A DNA stretch of 64,000 bases from Culex pipiens pallens (taxonomy: Eukaryota; Arthropoda; Insecta; Diptera; Culicidae): assembly GCF_016801865.2 (NCBI RefSeq), contig NC_068938.1, positions 48,629,808 through 48,693,807 of the forward strand, given 5' to 3'. The notes under the pieces were generated by a model. The model searched no databases. It was not told where the DNA came from and saw only the letters and a list, made by a program, of their open reading frames with translations. The position numbers were made by a program, and so were the translations under genes. How positions within the stretch are numbered: position 1 is the first letter of the stretch; each line of letters begins with the position of its first letter. Shown one piece after another: positions 44,365-55,722 of this stretch.

Positions 44365-46489
44365 TGTAACAAGCGCGTCGCTGCTGAACGGCAAGGGTTC
44401 AAGGAGATTCTGCTACTCCGCTTAAGCGCCAAGTCGACGTCGTCGTGCTATCTTGTCGCACCCGCCATTTTGACGTTCCGAGAAAAACGCGTTTTAATGT
44501 TTGACCTTGAATATTCCGAAACGAGAGCACGCAATGTAAACAATAACAAACACGTTTTGTTTGACTCAGCATTCTGTGCATTGTCCCAAAGTTTGGTTGA
44601 AGTTGGTTGCTGGAGTCCCGAGTTATAATTACAAATGTTTACGGTAGTCTAGCTTGTACGTGCGACAAACGCATCCTGACTTTCCTGGCCTGAAATCCCT
44701 TTGGCCTTTTGTCGCACTTACATCAATTTTCATGGAGTGACAAGATAGCACCACAAGATTGAAACTACTTTCATATGTAAAGTGACAAAAATGCACGGAG
44801 TTTTTTCGGTTTTTGTTGAATATCTCAGGATTGAAATCGAATTTTGGGGATCTGTGAAGGTCAAAAGGTGAGGCATTGTGAGCTGCACAAAACGGCGTTC
44901 TTAACTCAATTTGGCCCAAAATGCACGTACGACAAGTTAGCACGATGGCGACGAAGTACCGAGTTCCCAAGGTACATGCAAAGCAGCGTGTTCGTTACGT
45001 CCCGGTCTAGCTCGCTCAGGGCGAGTTCATTTTTTTATCCCGAAGCCACTATTCGAACCCCAACAACATCGCTCAACGACATCCCTCCACATAGAATATC
45101 TTTAAAAACTAGGAGACCTTATCCTGGAGTTTCGCGTGTAAGAACAACAACAACTCTTAAATTTTTAGGGCAAACGGAAACACGACGACGTGTAGCTCGA
45201 GAGTTTATTGTCCGGACATTGCCTGCTGGTGGCGCGCTAATTCTTATCCCCTAACATTAGTCTAACCTTTTCCCGTAACGCTTTGGTTCATGCATCGCAC
45301 TGGTGTCTATTTTTAGAATAACAAAGGGTGGGTCTGACCTGGATTCTGCATGCTGGTGGTGACGAAACGGCGAAGGCGCCGGCGTCGGCGTCGGCGGCGG
45401 TTCGGCTGGTGCTGGGTTGGTGTCTTGGCTTGTTGTACTAAAGGCAGCTGATCAGGCTTACGCAGATGGTTTGCACGCGTCACGTGCTCGACGGCCAGTG
45501 TGGCTGGGCCGCGTTCAACTTCCCCGGGGTGGCTTGGTTCGAGGCCGGGGATGGAAGTTCGGCAATTGACGACCGAGTCCCTCCGTCCCAGAGGTTGTGG
45601 TGACCTCCTGGCCCACAGGTGCGCACGCGGGTTTCGGGTCGCGGACCCTCCGGGTCTCCGGACCGTCCCGCAGAGCCGGCGTGGTGGTCGCCGAATCCTA
45701 CACCTGCCCGAGACTAACACCTTCAATTGAAGGAATAGTCCTTCAATAAAGAAATTCACGCACGAGTTACCCAACTTTTCACACATGGTTACAATACGAT
45801 CTTCAGATCCAAGAAAATTACCTGGCCTCGCCCAAGCGTATTACGGTTGGGTTGGGATGACCGCGTGTTAGGTTGACGTCACTCGGTCGGTTTTCCTAAG
45901 CTACAGAGTGCACATGTTTTAAAGGTTTGAACCGAGCTACAAATAATCTATCTACTCACAAAGCACACTCCCTATCGGCGCGTTGGGCCTAGTAAAAACG
46001 TTCAAAACCACAGGTTTCAATTTGAACTAAAATTTAGGAAGGTACAATTAGATCACAAGCTGAACCTAGTCTTCTTCTTGCCACTCACTATGACGATCGG
46101 CAAACTCTGCGACCGCTTCGCTGATTGTACTTCCACTTGGACACACGCGTGTGCACAGCTTGCCGGTCAAATTGAAAAGACCTGTCGTTGCCTTAACCTT
46201 TGGCCCGCTACGTTCCAAGGACAAGGTCCCCGGTCACAAATACAGACGAGGTGCCCTTCGGGTTTTATGGACATTATATGTGTTAAGTATCCGGCGAACG
46301 ATGAGTACTGTTCTGTGACTCGGTTAGAGTGAGAAGTTCCAGCGAATGCCGCCAGAGGCACTGAAGGTGCCGAAGGGAAAGATAATGCAACGCTGCTTTC
46401 CATGTTCGTTAGGGTAATTTAGGTAACTTTCGCCTCGTATGGAGTGCACATACAACAAATCGATAGGTGGTTACTGTAACCAGGTTACA
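44365..46489 (-). repeat. 5' LTR, full length, 2125 bp
   Basis: Begins TGTAACCTGG (minus strand, at 46489) and ends CTTGTTACA (at 44365), next to the primer site. It includes a nested 521-bp MITE; without it the LTR is about 1.6 kb. It carries the element's promoter and polyadenylation functions. A GC-rich, CG-repeat-like block at 45360-45410 lies within it. Confidence 0.9.
44434..44954. mobile_element. 521-bp MITE inside the 5' LTR (copy 2)
   Basis: Same length and ends as the copy at 25219-25739 (tcgacgtcgtcgtgctatct on the left; cgacaagttagcacgatggc on the right). It lies about 70 bp from the LTR terminus. Because the 3' LTR lacks this region, it cannot be told whether the MITE was carried along in the last transposition or inserted later. 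Confidence 0.88.
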
Positions 46490-46754
46490 ATCTTAGCATG
46501 GTGATAGGTGAGCTTAGTGATTTTTCACGCTCAAAATTGCAATTTTGACGGAGACCTTAATTTCAAACCATCAAATTTTACGGAAATCTTGTGGAACGTA
46601 ATTTTTTTTTAAATGGCTCTGAAAATCTTGTGTTAAAATTAAAGAAACTTATGTTATAATAAATAAAAATAAATATTATTTTTCAATAAACTAAAAAATA
46701 TCTTCATTTTCAATACAATTTCCATCTGGTTTATGACTTTGAGTTATATATATT

Positions 46755-47999
46755 CAGCAATTCCCCACGAAAACAGCATAGGAAAAAACAAAAGTGCTCG
46801 GATCGGGCTCAAAATTTTTCTGGGGGTTCCCTGGCCGAAATAATTAGACCCGTATTTTTTTGTTTGGCCATTAGGGTGACCTACGCCGTCTTAGGGTGGT
46901 CTGAAAAATGGCCATTTTCGTCGATTTTCGCAAAAACCACTTTTTTCAAAAAATCATAACTCCTCGCCATTTCAACCGATTTCAATTGTCTTATACGCAA
47001 ATGAAAGGTGATAAGTTGGCCTATCAAAGAAAAATAATAAAAAGTTTCAAAAATCTAGCCTAACATATGAAAAGGTCGAATGAAACTTTAAAATGCCGTT
47101 TTAACGGTGTCTGGACCAAAGAGCCCAAGTCTGGAAATATTTTTATCGGATTCCCCGGACATTTTTACATAACATACTAAAAAATGGGAGGAGTTCATTA
47201 ACAGGATTCTGAGATATGATTTTTTGAAAATAAAATCCGTGTTTTTCGACGCGCCGCGCGCAAAAACACGAAAATGACAAAATCGGCAAAAAATCAACTT
47301 TTTCCACTAAAACTGCGATAACTTAAAAATTTCAGCGATGACCTATACATGTCTGGGTACCAAAAGTTGCGTCTTTCAATTACAAAAATTTTGGTACCCA
47401 GACATGTATAGGTCATCGCTGAAATTTTTAAGTTATCGCAGTTTTAGTGGAAAAAGTTGATTTTTTGCCGATTTTGTCATTTTCGTGTTTTTGCGCGCGG
47501 CGCGTCGAAAAACACGGATTTTATTTTCAAAAAATCATATCTCAGAATCCTGTTAATAAACTCCTCCCATTTTTTAGTATGTTATGTAAAAATGTCCGGG
47601 GAATCCGATAAAAATATTTCCAGACTTGGGCTCTTTGGTCCAGACACCGTTAAAACGGCATTTTAAAGTTTCATTCGACCTTTTCATATGTTAGGCTAGA
47701 TTTTTGAAACTTTTAATTATTTTTCTTTGAAAGGCCAACTTATCACCTTTCATTTGCGTATAAGACAATTGAAATCGGTTAAAATGGCGAGAAGTTATGA
47801 TTTTTCAAAAAAAGTGGTTTTTGCGAAAATCGACGAAAATGACCATTTTTCAGACCACCCTAACACGGCGTAAGCCACCCTAATGGCCAAACAAAAAAAT
47901 ACGGGTCTAATTATTTCGGCCAGGGAACCCCCAGAAAAAATTTGAGCCCGATCCGAGCACTTTTGTTTTTTTCCATGCTGTTTTCGTGGGGAATTGCTG
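46755..47999. mobile_element. 1245-bp near-perfect palindromic (foldback) element
   Basis: Two 611-bp arms (46755-47365 and 47389-47999) are inverted copies with few mismatches around a 23-bp loop. The outer ends are cagcaattccccacgaaaac and its complement. TATT is duplicated at 46751-46754 and 48000-48003. The left copy of the duplicated unit has the unoccupied site (tatatatatttttaaacg near 31886). No transposase; mirror-image frames in the arms are shadows. A transcript through it would be a very long hairpin. Confidence 0.95.
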
Positions 48000-49121
48000 T
48001 ATTATGAAACGTGTTCTCATTTGTTGAATTGATTTTGTTTAAATATTCGACTCATATAGCTGATATGTTTTCGCTGAATTGCTTCTATTTTATCTTTATA
48101 CATTTAATTGAATTTTTTATTACAGCAAAATTTAACGTCTTGTCCAGCCAAATGATTAAAATAACTTGACTGCGATATTTTGCCATGTTTATTTTTCAAG
48201 ATTTTCTACTCACTTTTCAAAAACCATATAAAAAATCAAAATGCGAACAAAAACAATAAAAGTGGTATTTTTTAATTTGTACGAACACTATTCACTCAGA
48301 TAATACAATATCGAGAAAATTAAATAAGACCGAAAACTGTGATGTTTATAAAATGTGATTTAAAAAAAGTATAACTAAATCTTGAATAAACCAAGCTGGA
48401 AATGAAAAAAATACTTTAAAAGAGTAAAATTAAAATAAAAAAAGCAATCGAATTTTTATTACCACGAATGGAAAAAGTTCGATAGCTCGTTGTGGTTCGG
48501 ATAGGCTGGTCGTTTGGGGGGTTAGTCAATTTATTAAGTTTCCTAAGAAAAACTATTATTGATAATCTTAATAGCAATTTATTCAAATAGAATTCCATTT
48601 CAATTGTTTATTCTGATTTCTTGCTCCTCCAGTTAATGATATAATGACTCAGGAAAGATAATTTTTCTACTGAATGTTACTTTTACATGAATGTTTGCAT
48701 TTAATTGATTTTCTAAAAACAATCAATCCGCGAAATCTTCACTAAAAATTCACTAAGCCTAGTGATAGGTTTTGTGACAATAAATGTGTAGGAACTGTTG
48801 TATTTTTCTTCGGTTTCTGTTGAATTTCACATTCAAACACACATTTTTTTGGTAAAATTACTCAAAACAAAGGTAATATTCAACCAACCTAATTTTCCAC
48901 CCTTCAACATTCAACTTTTATTTATTGTGTGCGAAGTTATTCGTCCTTTCTAAATTAGTGTACAGAACTAATAACAACAACTCTTTCTTAAATATCTTGT
49001 GGTTGCACAAAATGCAATAATCATTTCGAAAGCACTGATTTCACGACTTTAATCCCTTTTAAACTTCAAAGTCAGAACACCAGGGCCTGTCGCAACATCC
49101 TAACATAGTACAACAAATTGA

Positions 49122-49272
49122 TACACAGTAAAATTTGTGTAAATTTTGAAGTTTTAAGATTTAATTTAACCTCCATTTAGACTGAAAAAGAGACATTACA
49201 ACAGAACAGTAGTAAAATTACACATTTTCAGAGGTAAAATTACACATTTTTCTGACATACCTTTACTGTGCA
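49122..49272. mobile_element. Small MITE with ACACAGTAAA ends (duplicate)
   Basis: The duplicate of 32994-33144 within the right-hand copy, essentially identical to it. Confidence 0.75.
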
Positions 49273-50754
49273 CGTTCATTTTCAATAAATTCATTTATTC
49301 GAAAAATACTTAATAATTCAAAAACAATGAAAACCATTTTTATCTTATTTTTTTATCTATGTCATAAATTGCTGACGTTTATTTTGCAGCTCTTCACCAT
49401 GAAAAGAATAAATTTAATACAAAGAAAAATTCCAAGCAAATAAACAGAATAGCAACAATTTCCAAACACTTCCCAACCCACCAGCAAATGCTTCACTTTC
49501 CTCCACTTCAAACTCTCGACATTCCGCCAGCAACAGTTCGGTGTCAATTTAGGTTCATTTTCCTTTGCTTCCTCTCACTCCTTAACTTGCAGCTTCCGGA
49601 CTCGGTCCTGCTGACCGGAAAACCCGAGGCTAATGGAGACGAATTACAATTCCTTAATAATGAGGTTTCATCCGAGAGAAAGTGAACTTTTTGTGTATTT
49701 TTTTGCCTGTGTCATTGTTTGACTGTTTGTGACCAATTTTTTTTCCACCAGGAAAAAAAGTTGCCTTATTACTTAACTTTCTCCCTCTGCCAGTTACTTA
49801 ATCCATAAGTTAATTCTTGCCGCCAATTATCCCTTGGCTGTTCAAACCACACTTGCTTCATTGCTCCGAGGTTCGCTTTGAATAAAGCCCTAACAAGCTC
49901 CAGGACAATTCCAACCAACTTTCAACTGTCACTTACAGTAGTTGGCACCTCCCCATCTCCCTTCGAAATGGTCCTTGGGACATCGAACCGAGCGAGAGGT
50001 GTTTTCCGGCGAAAATTAAATTACATCCTGTGGGTGGCAGCAGCTTCCCTCCCCACCGTTGAAGCGTTTTAGGCAAGTTTTGAGGGAGAGGGGGGGTCTG
50101 GTACTCCCACAGCTCATTATCGCGCTCTCGGAGCCCCGCAACAAGACCGCGCCGCGTGGCACTGACACGTGGATAATACTGGAGAGGTGAGGAGGGAGGG
50201 CGGAAGAACTTTTCGATTTGTTCTGGCTTTGAATGTTTTGTGGCTTTTTGCTTGGCTTTCGATCGGGAGCGCTTTCATTTTCTTTTTTGTTGGCGTGATT
50301 TTTTTTTGTGTGGTGTTCTGCTGGAAAATGGTGGAAAACGAAATTTTGCAGCAAATGAGTCCTTTGGGATTGAGCTGGGAAGAAGAATGCGAAAAGAACC
50401 AAAATCACCCCACCGAAACGGGGAAAACTAATTTGGCAATTTTCCATGGGAGTGAAGCGAAATGATGAAAAGAAAGTAATGCTCTAAGGACCACTCAGAG
50501 AGTTGCGGTTAATTTACTCGGCGAGAATGACTGTTGTGAAAATTTATTAGGGAATTCGATATTCAAAAATCAAACAAAAAGATTATTGAAATTTCTTTTT
50601 TTTGCTTATTTCAAAGAAATTTATAGAAACTTAGAGAATATAAAGAAATTTATAGAACTTAGAGAAAAATAAAAAGTATTTAAAATTCAAAAATAAACAA
50701 AAAATGTTATAGAAATTGAGATTAACTTCAAGACATTTAATTAAATTGTTACTT

Positions 50755-51112
50755 CCCGAGCAGACGAAAATAACTTGATATTTGAAAATACTAGGCCAAT
50801 AACATTTTATGTTATTTATAACAAGATTTGTTATTCGTCGTTTTGAATTTTTTGTTATTGAATTGTTATTATAATAACAGATTGATAACACTATTAGTTA
50901 TTCTTCGAACAAATCTTTGTTATTATTTTTTGTTATTTTAACAACTAATCCGATCATCCCAATAACAGTTGGAGGTATTCTTTCAAACTAAAAAATGTTA
51001 TTCCAAAGTTTTTTCGGCTTTCAATCAATACCAGCCAATAACAAATTTCTTTTATTTTTAACAGTATTTGTTATTGAAATGGCATGAATTATGTTATTTA
51101 CGTCTGCCCAGG
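50755..51112. mobile_element. MITE with CCCGRGCAGACG ends (duplicate)
   Basis: The duplicate of 34611-34984 within the right-hand copy, shorter by a small deletion near the left end and with a few substitutions. The ends are cccgagcagacg and cgtctgcccagg. Confidence 0.85.
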
Positions 51113-52691
51113 TTACTTTAAATTTCTGCCAATTTCAATAATTTTATGTAATTTTTTGCTATATTTTTAAATTTTTTTAATTTCATTCCAATTTATTTCA
51201 CTTACTTTGAAAAAAAAAAATGGAATAAAATTTAAAAAAGTAAAAAATATAGCATAAAATTACATAAAATTAAAGACATTGGAAAAAATTTAAAGCAAGT
51301 AAAAGAACATTAAATACATTCAAGGGAAATGGAAAAAATATAGAAATTGTATGGAAAAAAGAAATTGAAAAGTACCTGACTTTAATTTGAAACAAATTGT
51401 AACAGACTGAAAAAAATACAGAAATTTGAAAAACAAAAATAATGAAAAAGAAAGAAATCCAAAGACATTGGAAAAAATAAAAGAAATTGGAAAAAAAGGA
51501 AAAACGAAACATTGTTTAACAAAATTGTAGGAAAATGAAAAGAATAAAAAATACATTAAAAATTGAAAAAAAATCTAAATAAATTGCAAAATTTGAAACA
51601 ATTACAAACTTTCATCAGAAATCGAAAGCAATTCAACAAAAAATTTAAATGGATGAAATTGATTAAAATTGAAAGAATTTTAATAAAATTGAAAGAAATA
51701 AAAAAAAAGATTGAAATTTAAATAAAGTGAACGTAAATGATAGAGATTTTAAGAAAATGAGATGAGTTATAATTTGTAGAAGATGAATGAAATTTAAAGA
51801 AATCAAATGAAAATGGAAAAAAGAAAATAATTTGGAATAAATTAAAAGCAACTAAAAAAAGCAAAAAAAAAAGTTGCGGAAAAAATAAATAAATAAACAA
51901 AATTAATGAAAAAATCGAAAAAATCATGTGTTGAAAAATTAAAAAAAATCTATATTTATTATATACAAAGAAAAAAAAAGAGTACAAATGAAAATTACGA
52001 AAAATAGTTTTTGTTAGGGGAATGGAATTAAAATGAAAGATATTTTTTAACTTTGTGATTTTTCACGCTCAAAAATTGCAATTTTTACGGGGACCATAAT
52101 TTCCAACACTAAATTTCACGGAACGTGAAAAATGTTAAAATTTCCCTTATCATTTTTTGTTTAAATTTTATGAAATACTTTTCATCTTACATTACATGGT
52201 TTTCTTCGATCAACTATACATTTTCGTCGCCAATTAGAAAATCTTTTCTAACATTCTTTGTTCTTTTGAGTCAAGTTTGTTCTTAACATGATGTAATCTA
52301 GAATAATATTTTAAAGATAAATTCATTAAATCTTGTAAAAATGGATTTCAAATTTCCACGAAGACTGTTTAATCAAATTCTTGATTTCGTGAACATTCCA
52401 CGGGACTTTAAATATTTTATATATTTAGAAAAGGCTTAATTTTTCAGATCAAAATTAATTTTTTGAAGCAAAATTCATCGAATGTTGTATACATTTAATC
52501 TTCTTGTTCCTTTTGTTTTTCCACCTTTTGAAGAAAATGGTAGCCAAATTGTTTTATTCAAAAAAAATTGTTTTGCTGGTGCGTGACGAACTTTATGGAT
52601 GAAGCTTTATTGTCACACTTTTTAATGAAAAACTAATATAATTTACATAAAAACTTGGTTAACTCATCAAATGTCAAAATAATGAGAAAAT

Positions 52692-53103
52692 TAAAAATAA
52701 AAATCACATAAAAGCAATTGAAAAGGACAAACAAATTGAAAATAAGTAGATAGACAATAGATAAAATTTTAATAAAAAATAAATCAAGGATATTTTAGAA
52801 AAATTAAAAGTCATAAGAACAAAAATCTTAAAGAATTAAAAACATAGAAATTAAAAAAATACAACTAACCGAATAGAATTCAAACACAATGAAATTCAAA
52901 ACCATTTTCCAACCAACAACTAACACGCCCTTGGGAAATTCAATCAAATCGCCCAATCTGATCCGTGCTGGCAAGAAATCCTTTCGGGGTTCGGCTGGGC
53001 CCTCAAGTTTGCCAAGGTTTCCCACCAGAAAGAGTCTATTTGAATTTCAGATTTAATTATTCCGTACAAATTTGCTTAAGCCTACGCGCGTAACTCTCTT
53101 CGT
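52692..53103. other. Non-coding spacer
   Basis: A-rich at first (52692-52860), then mixed sequence. No gene or repeat structure is recognised. This is the true continuation of the duplicated locus beyond the retrotransposon-cut end. Confidence 0.45.
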
Positions 53104-53737
53104 GTACCGTCAGTGGGGGTGACTATGGGTCAAAAAACGATACACCTCTCGTATTTTCTTAATAACAAAAACAATTTAAATAACATCGAAAATCTTTCAA
53201 CGTAGATTTGTTCTTAGATAGTTTACTAACATTTTCCCAAAATATGGTGGATTTTGATGAACACTACCTTAAATGCCTATTGTTTGAAAATTGACCCAAT
53301 CTCACCCCTTAGAGGGGGTGACATTGGGTCAAATGAAACTAAAATGATGCTCAAATACAACGATATGGTAAAAACAAGTCATCCAACAGTGTTTCTTGTT
53401 CGAGGGAATCGTATTGACACGCTACAATGTTTGAAGTGGAGATTTTCAAACATTTGGGTAGTTTTCGAGCAATTCTAACAAAAATATTAGAAAAATGATT
53501 TTTCGAGAGGTCATTTTTGGCCAAAAACGTACCCCAACTTTAGACAGCTGCCAAAATAACAGGATTTGTTCTAGGAACAAGATTTTTTCAGCGAAGTCAT
53601 CTTAAGATGTCCCCTACACAACCCTTTCAACAGAATTCATTTTCATTGAGAAGAACCTGAGAAATTGTAAAATCCGTCAAAAATCACTTTGACCCAATCT
53701 CACCCCCCAGACCCAATGTCACCCCCACTGACGGTAC
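53104..53737. mobile_element. MITE with GTACCGTCAGTGGGGGTGA ends
   Basis: gtaccgtcagtgggggtga at 53104 is matched by tcacccccactgacggtac ending at 53737. cttcg occurs on both outer sides as a possible target duplication. The terminal word gggggtgacattgggtcaa recurs internally at about 53316, and its complement near 53690. 634 bp, non-coding. Confidence 0.88.
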
Positions 53738-55555
53738 CTTCGGCGGCGGCGTCCGTAATATGCCCTCGTGACGTGACTTTAAGCTTTCCGCTCAATTTCC
53801 TCGCAACTCTTTTGGTTGGTGTCCGAGGACCGGAATAAAAGTTTTTTTTTTTCGGGCACGAGCAGCACGAAATAAAAAAAAATCCCGGGGTTTTCCTCGT
53901 GGGAGCCATTCGCGATGGACGATGGTGCCATTTTTCCAAGCAACATAATTTTCCAACCTTGGCCATTTTCCCCCGAATTCTCGAACCCTTTTTCGGTGTT
54001 CCGTTTCATGGGCACGTGCAAGTGTCCGCCCCTTCCCTCTCTCTCCCCACCCTTCTCAAAGGACCTTCTCGCAAAGGTTGAAACTTTTTTCCGGCGGAGC
54101 TCGGCTGGAAATCAGTGATCTCATTTGTTTCACTTGTTGCCCGTGCTTAACCTTTTGTGTAAATCTCGCACCGGAAGTTCGGCCGGCGAGAGCGAGGGTG
54201 GTCCAACCCAACCCACTCTACGTTCTTTTATCCGTCGTGTCTTTTTTTCCCCACGATATGGTGCTTATCAGAGGGAGTTTGGGTGGGAAAAGGTTAGAGT
54301 TTTTCGACCAGCCGGGGTCACCCAGGCTGGCAGTGAGTAATGTTTTACTTTTGGCTGGGTTGGGAGAGATTTTTTTTTGTGAGGCACTTTATCGTGGCTC
54401 ACCTTTTTGAACTTTGCACTGGCTGTGGTGGGGGGGTTGGATGTGCCAAAGTTTTTTTAAGTGATGATTTTTACGGTTGGGGTCATGCATAGTGATACAG
54501 TTATCTTCTTTATCGGTAAAGATTGTTGTATAATACATTATCGATTTTAGCTCTGTTCATGCTCATTCGCCCTAATATTCCAAGTGTGTATTCAGTGCCT
54601 TGGCTCAGTGTCATATTCTCGTACACTTTGGAGCCCAAGGCGGCGAAGTCCTTGTAAATGAAAGGAAGAGACTAGTGGTTGCTACTAGCGAAGTGGCCGA
54701 CAGCTATAAAGTCAACTTTGTTTTATTTCATGCTTGTTCACAGATAAGAAAAGCTTGGTTGTAAATTATTCAAAACAATAATACATAGTTTAATAGTTTT
54801 CAATGATCAAGGTAAAATTTTCAAAAAGTTGATTTTGTTCGAAAAAACCTTTTGTTGACCTGATTCCACAACATATTTTTCTGCGTGTAAACAGATTACA
54901 CTGGAAACAATCAAAATATTTTTTCATTAAAAAAAATAAAATAGCTTACGCTAAAAAATAAAATTTACTCGCTGTCAATAAATGTGTATTCATTTTTTTA
55001 CCAATATCAGGATTGTTTTACATTCCAGATCTTTTATTTCATGTTTGCTCTTTGTCATCAGCGTCATGCTTTGAATTCTCGAAAGCTTCGAAACCCGGAC
55101 ACCTGTTTATGCGAATAATTGATAAAACAAGATCGTTTTTATCAATTATTCGCATTATAATTGACAAGTGTTTTATTATAATTTAACCGAGTTGAAAACT
55201 CTCTTTTTTACTCTTTCTGAAAATCATTTTTGTTTGCTTTCAAAGCGTACCCATTAAAAGTTTTTAAAGGTGTTTTTTGTATACTTAATGGAATTTTAAA
55301 AATTGCCAAAATAATTTCTTAAACCTTCAAACCAAAGTTTTGAAATTTAGAGCAATGAGTATATTTTCGCATGTTTAAAAAATTTCAATCTGAAATATAT
55401 TAAAAAAATAATGATGGAAATGGAAAATTTTAATAGTAGCTCCTAATAATGAAACTTTGATGAATCGTGGATTGTTTTGCTTGTGAGTTCAACAGAATAT
55501 TTTTTGTTGATTTGAAAATCTATACCAAATATGAAACAAATATTTTGACATGTAA
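53738..55555. other. Non-coding DNA; GC-richer block then AT-rich
   Basis: 53738-54480 is moderately GC-rich and looks single-copy. The remainder is AT-rich. At 55111-55153 there is a perfect hairpin with 17-bp arms (gcgaataattgataaaa and its complement) and a 9-base loop. No gene is supported. Confidence 0.5.
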
Positions 55556-55722
55556 TACACAGTAAAAAAATGTGTAAATTTGGAAGGTGTAATTTTTCAA
55601 TGTGTAATTTTCAAAAGTTGAATATTACCTCTATTATGTTGTAGTTTTACCTCAATTTTGACTGAATAAGTGACATTAAACAAGAAATGTGGTTAAATTT
55701 CTCATTATTTTTTACTGTGTAT
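55556..55722. mobile_element. Small MITE with TACACAGTAAAAAA ends
   Basis: tacacagtaaaaaaatgtg and ttttttactgtgta are complementary ends. The interior words (ggtgtaatttttc, tgaatattacctc, agtgacatta) place it with the copies at 32994-33144 and 49122-49272. Confidence 0.8.

Larger units (their letters stand above)
36572..46489 (-). mobile_element. Nearly complete Ty3/gypsy LTR retrotransposon
   Basis: Order on the minus strand: full 5' LTR (46489-44365), tRNA-Lys primer site, leader of about 300 bp, gag, pol by -1 frameshift, untranslated stretch of about 930 bp (38428-37502), polypurine tract, 3' LTR (37487-36572, truncated). LTR termini are TGTAAC...GTTACA. There is no env-like frame. Both long frames are intact and the shared LTR parts differ at about two positions in 916, so insertion was recent. 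It is flanked by two copies of a 4.95-kb unit, with no target duplication across the element. Domain order protease, reverse transcriptase, RNase H, integrase identifies Ty3/gypsy; I do not assign a named lineage. Confidence 0.95.
46490..52691 (+). repeat. Right copy of the 4.95-kb direct duplication
   Basis: Begins atcttagcatggtg directly after the 5' LTR end and runs to aatgagaaaat at 52691, where it continues into sequence (taaaaataaaaatcac) that the left copy lacks because LTR sequence starts there. Without the 1245-bp palindrome and its TATT duplication it is about 4953 bp, against 4946 bp for the left copy. Differences are substitutions and small indels. It contains the same MITEs and A-rich tracts and no supported gene. 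Confidence 0.93.

Noticed and set aside
47088..47666. Two identical 69-codon frames facing each other
   Set aside because: They are the mirror images produced by the palindromic element's arms, not a gene pair.
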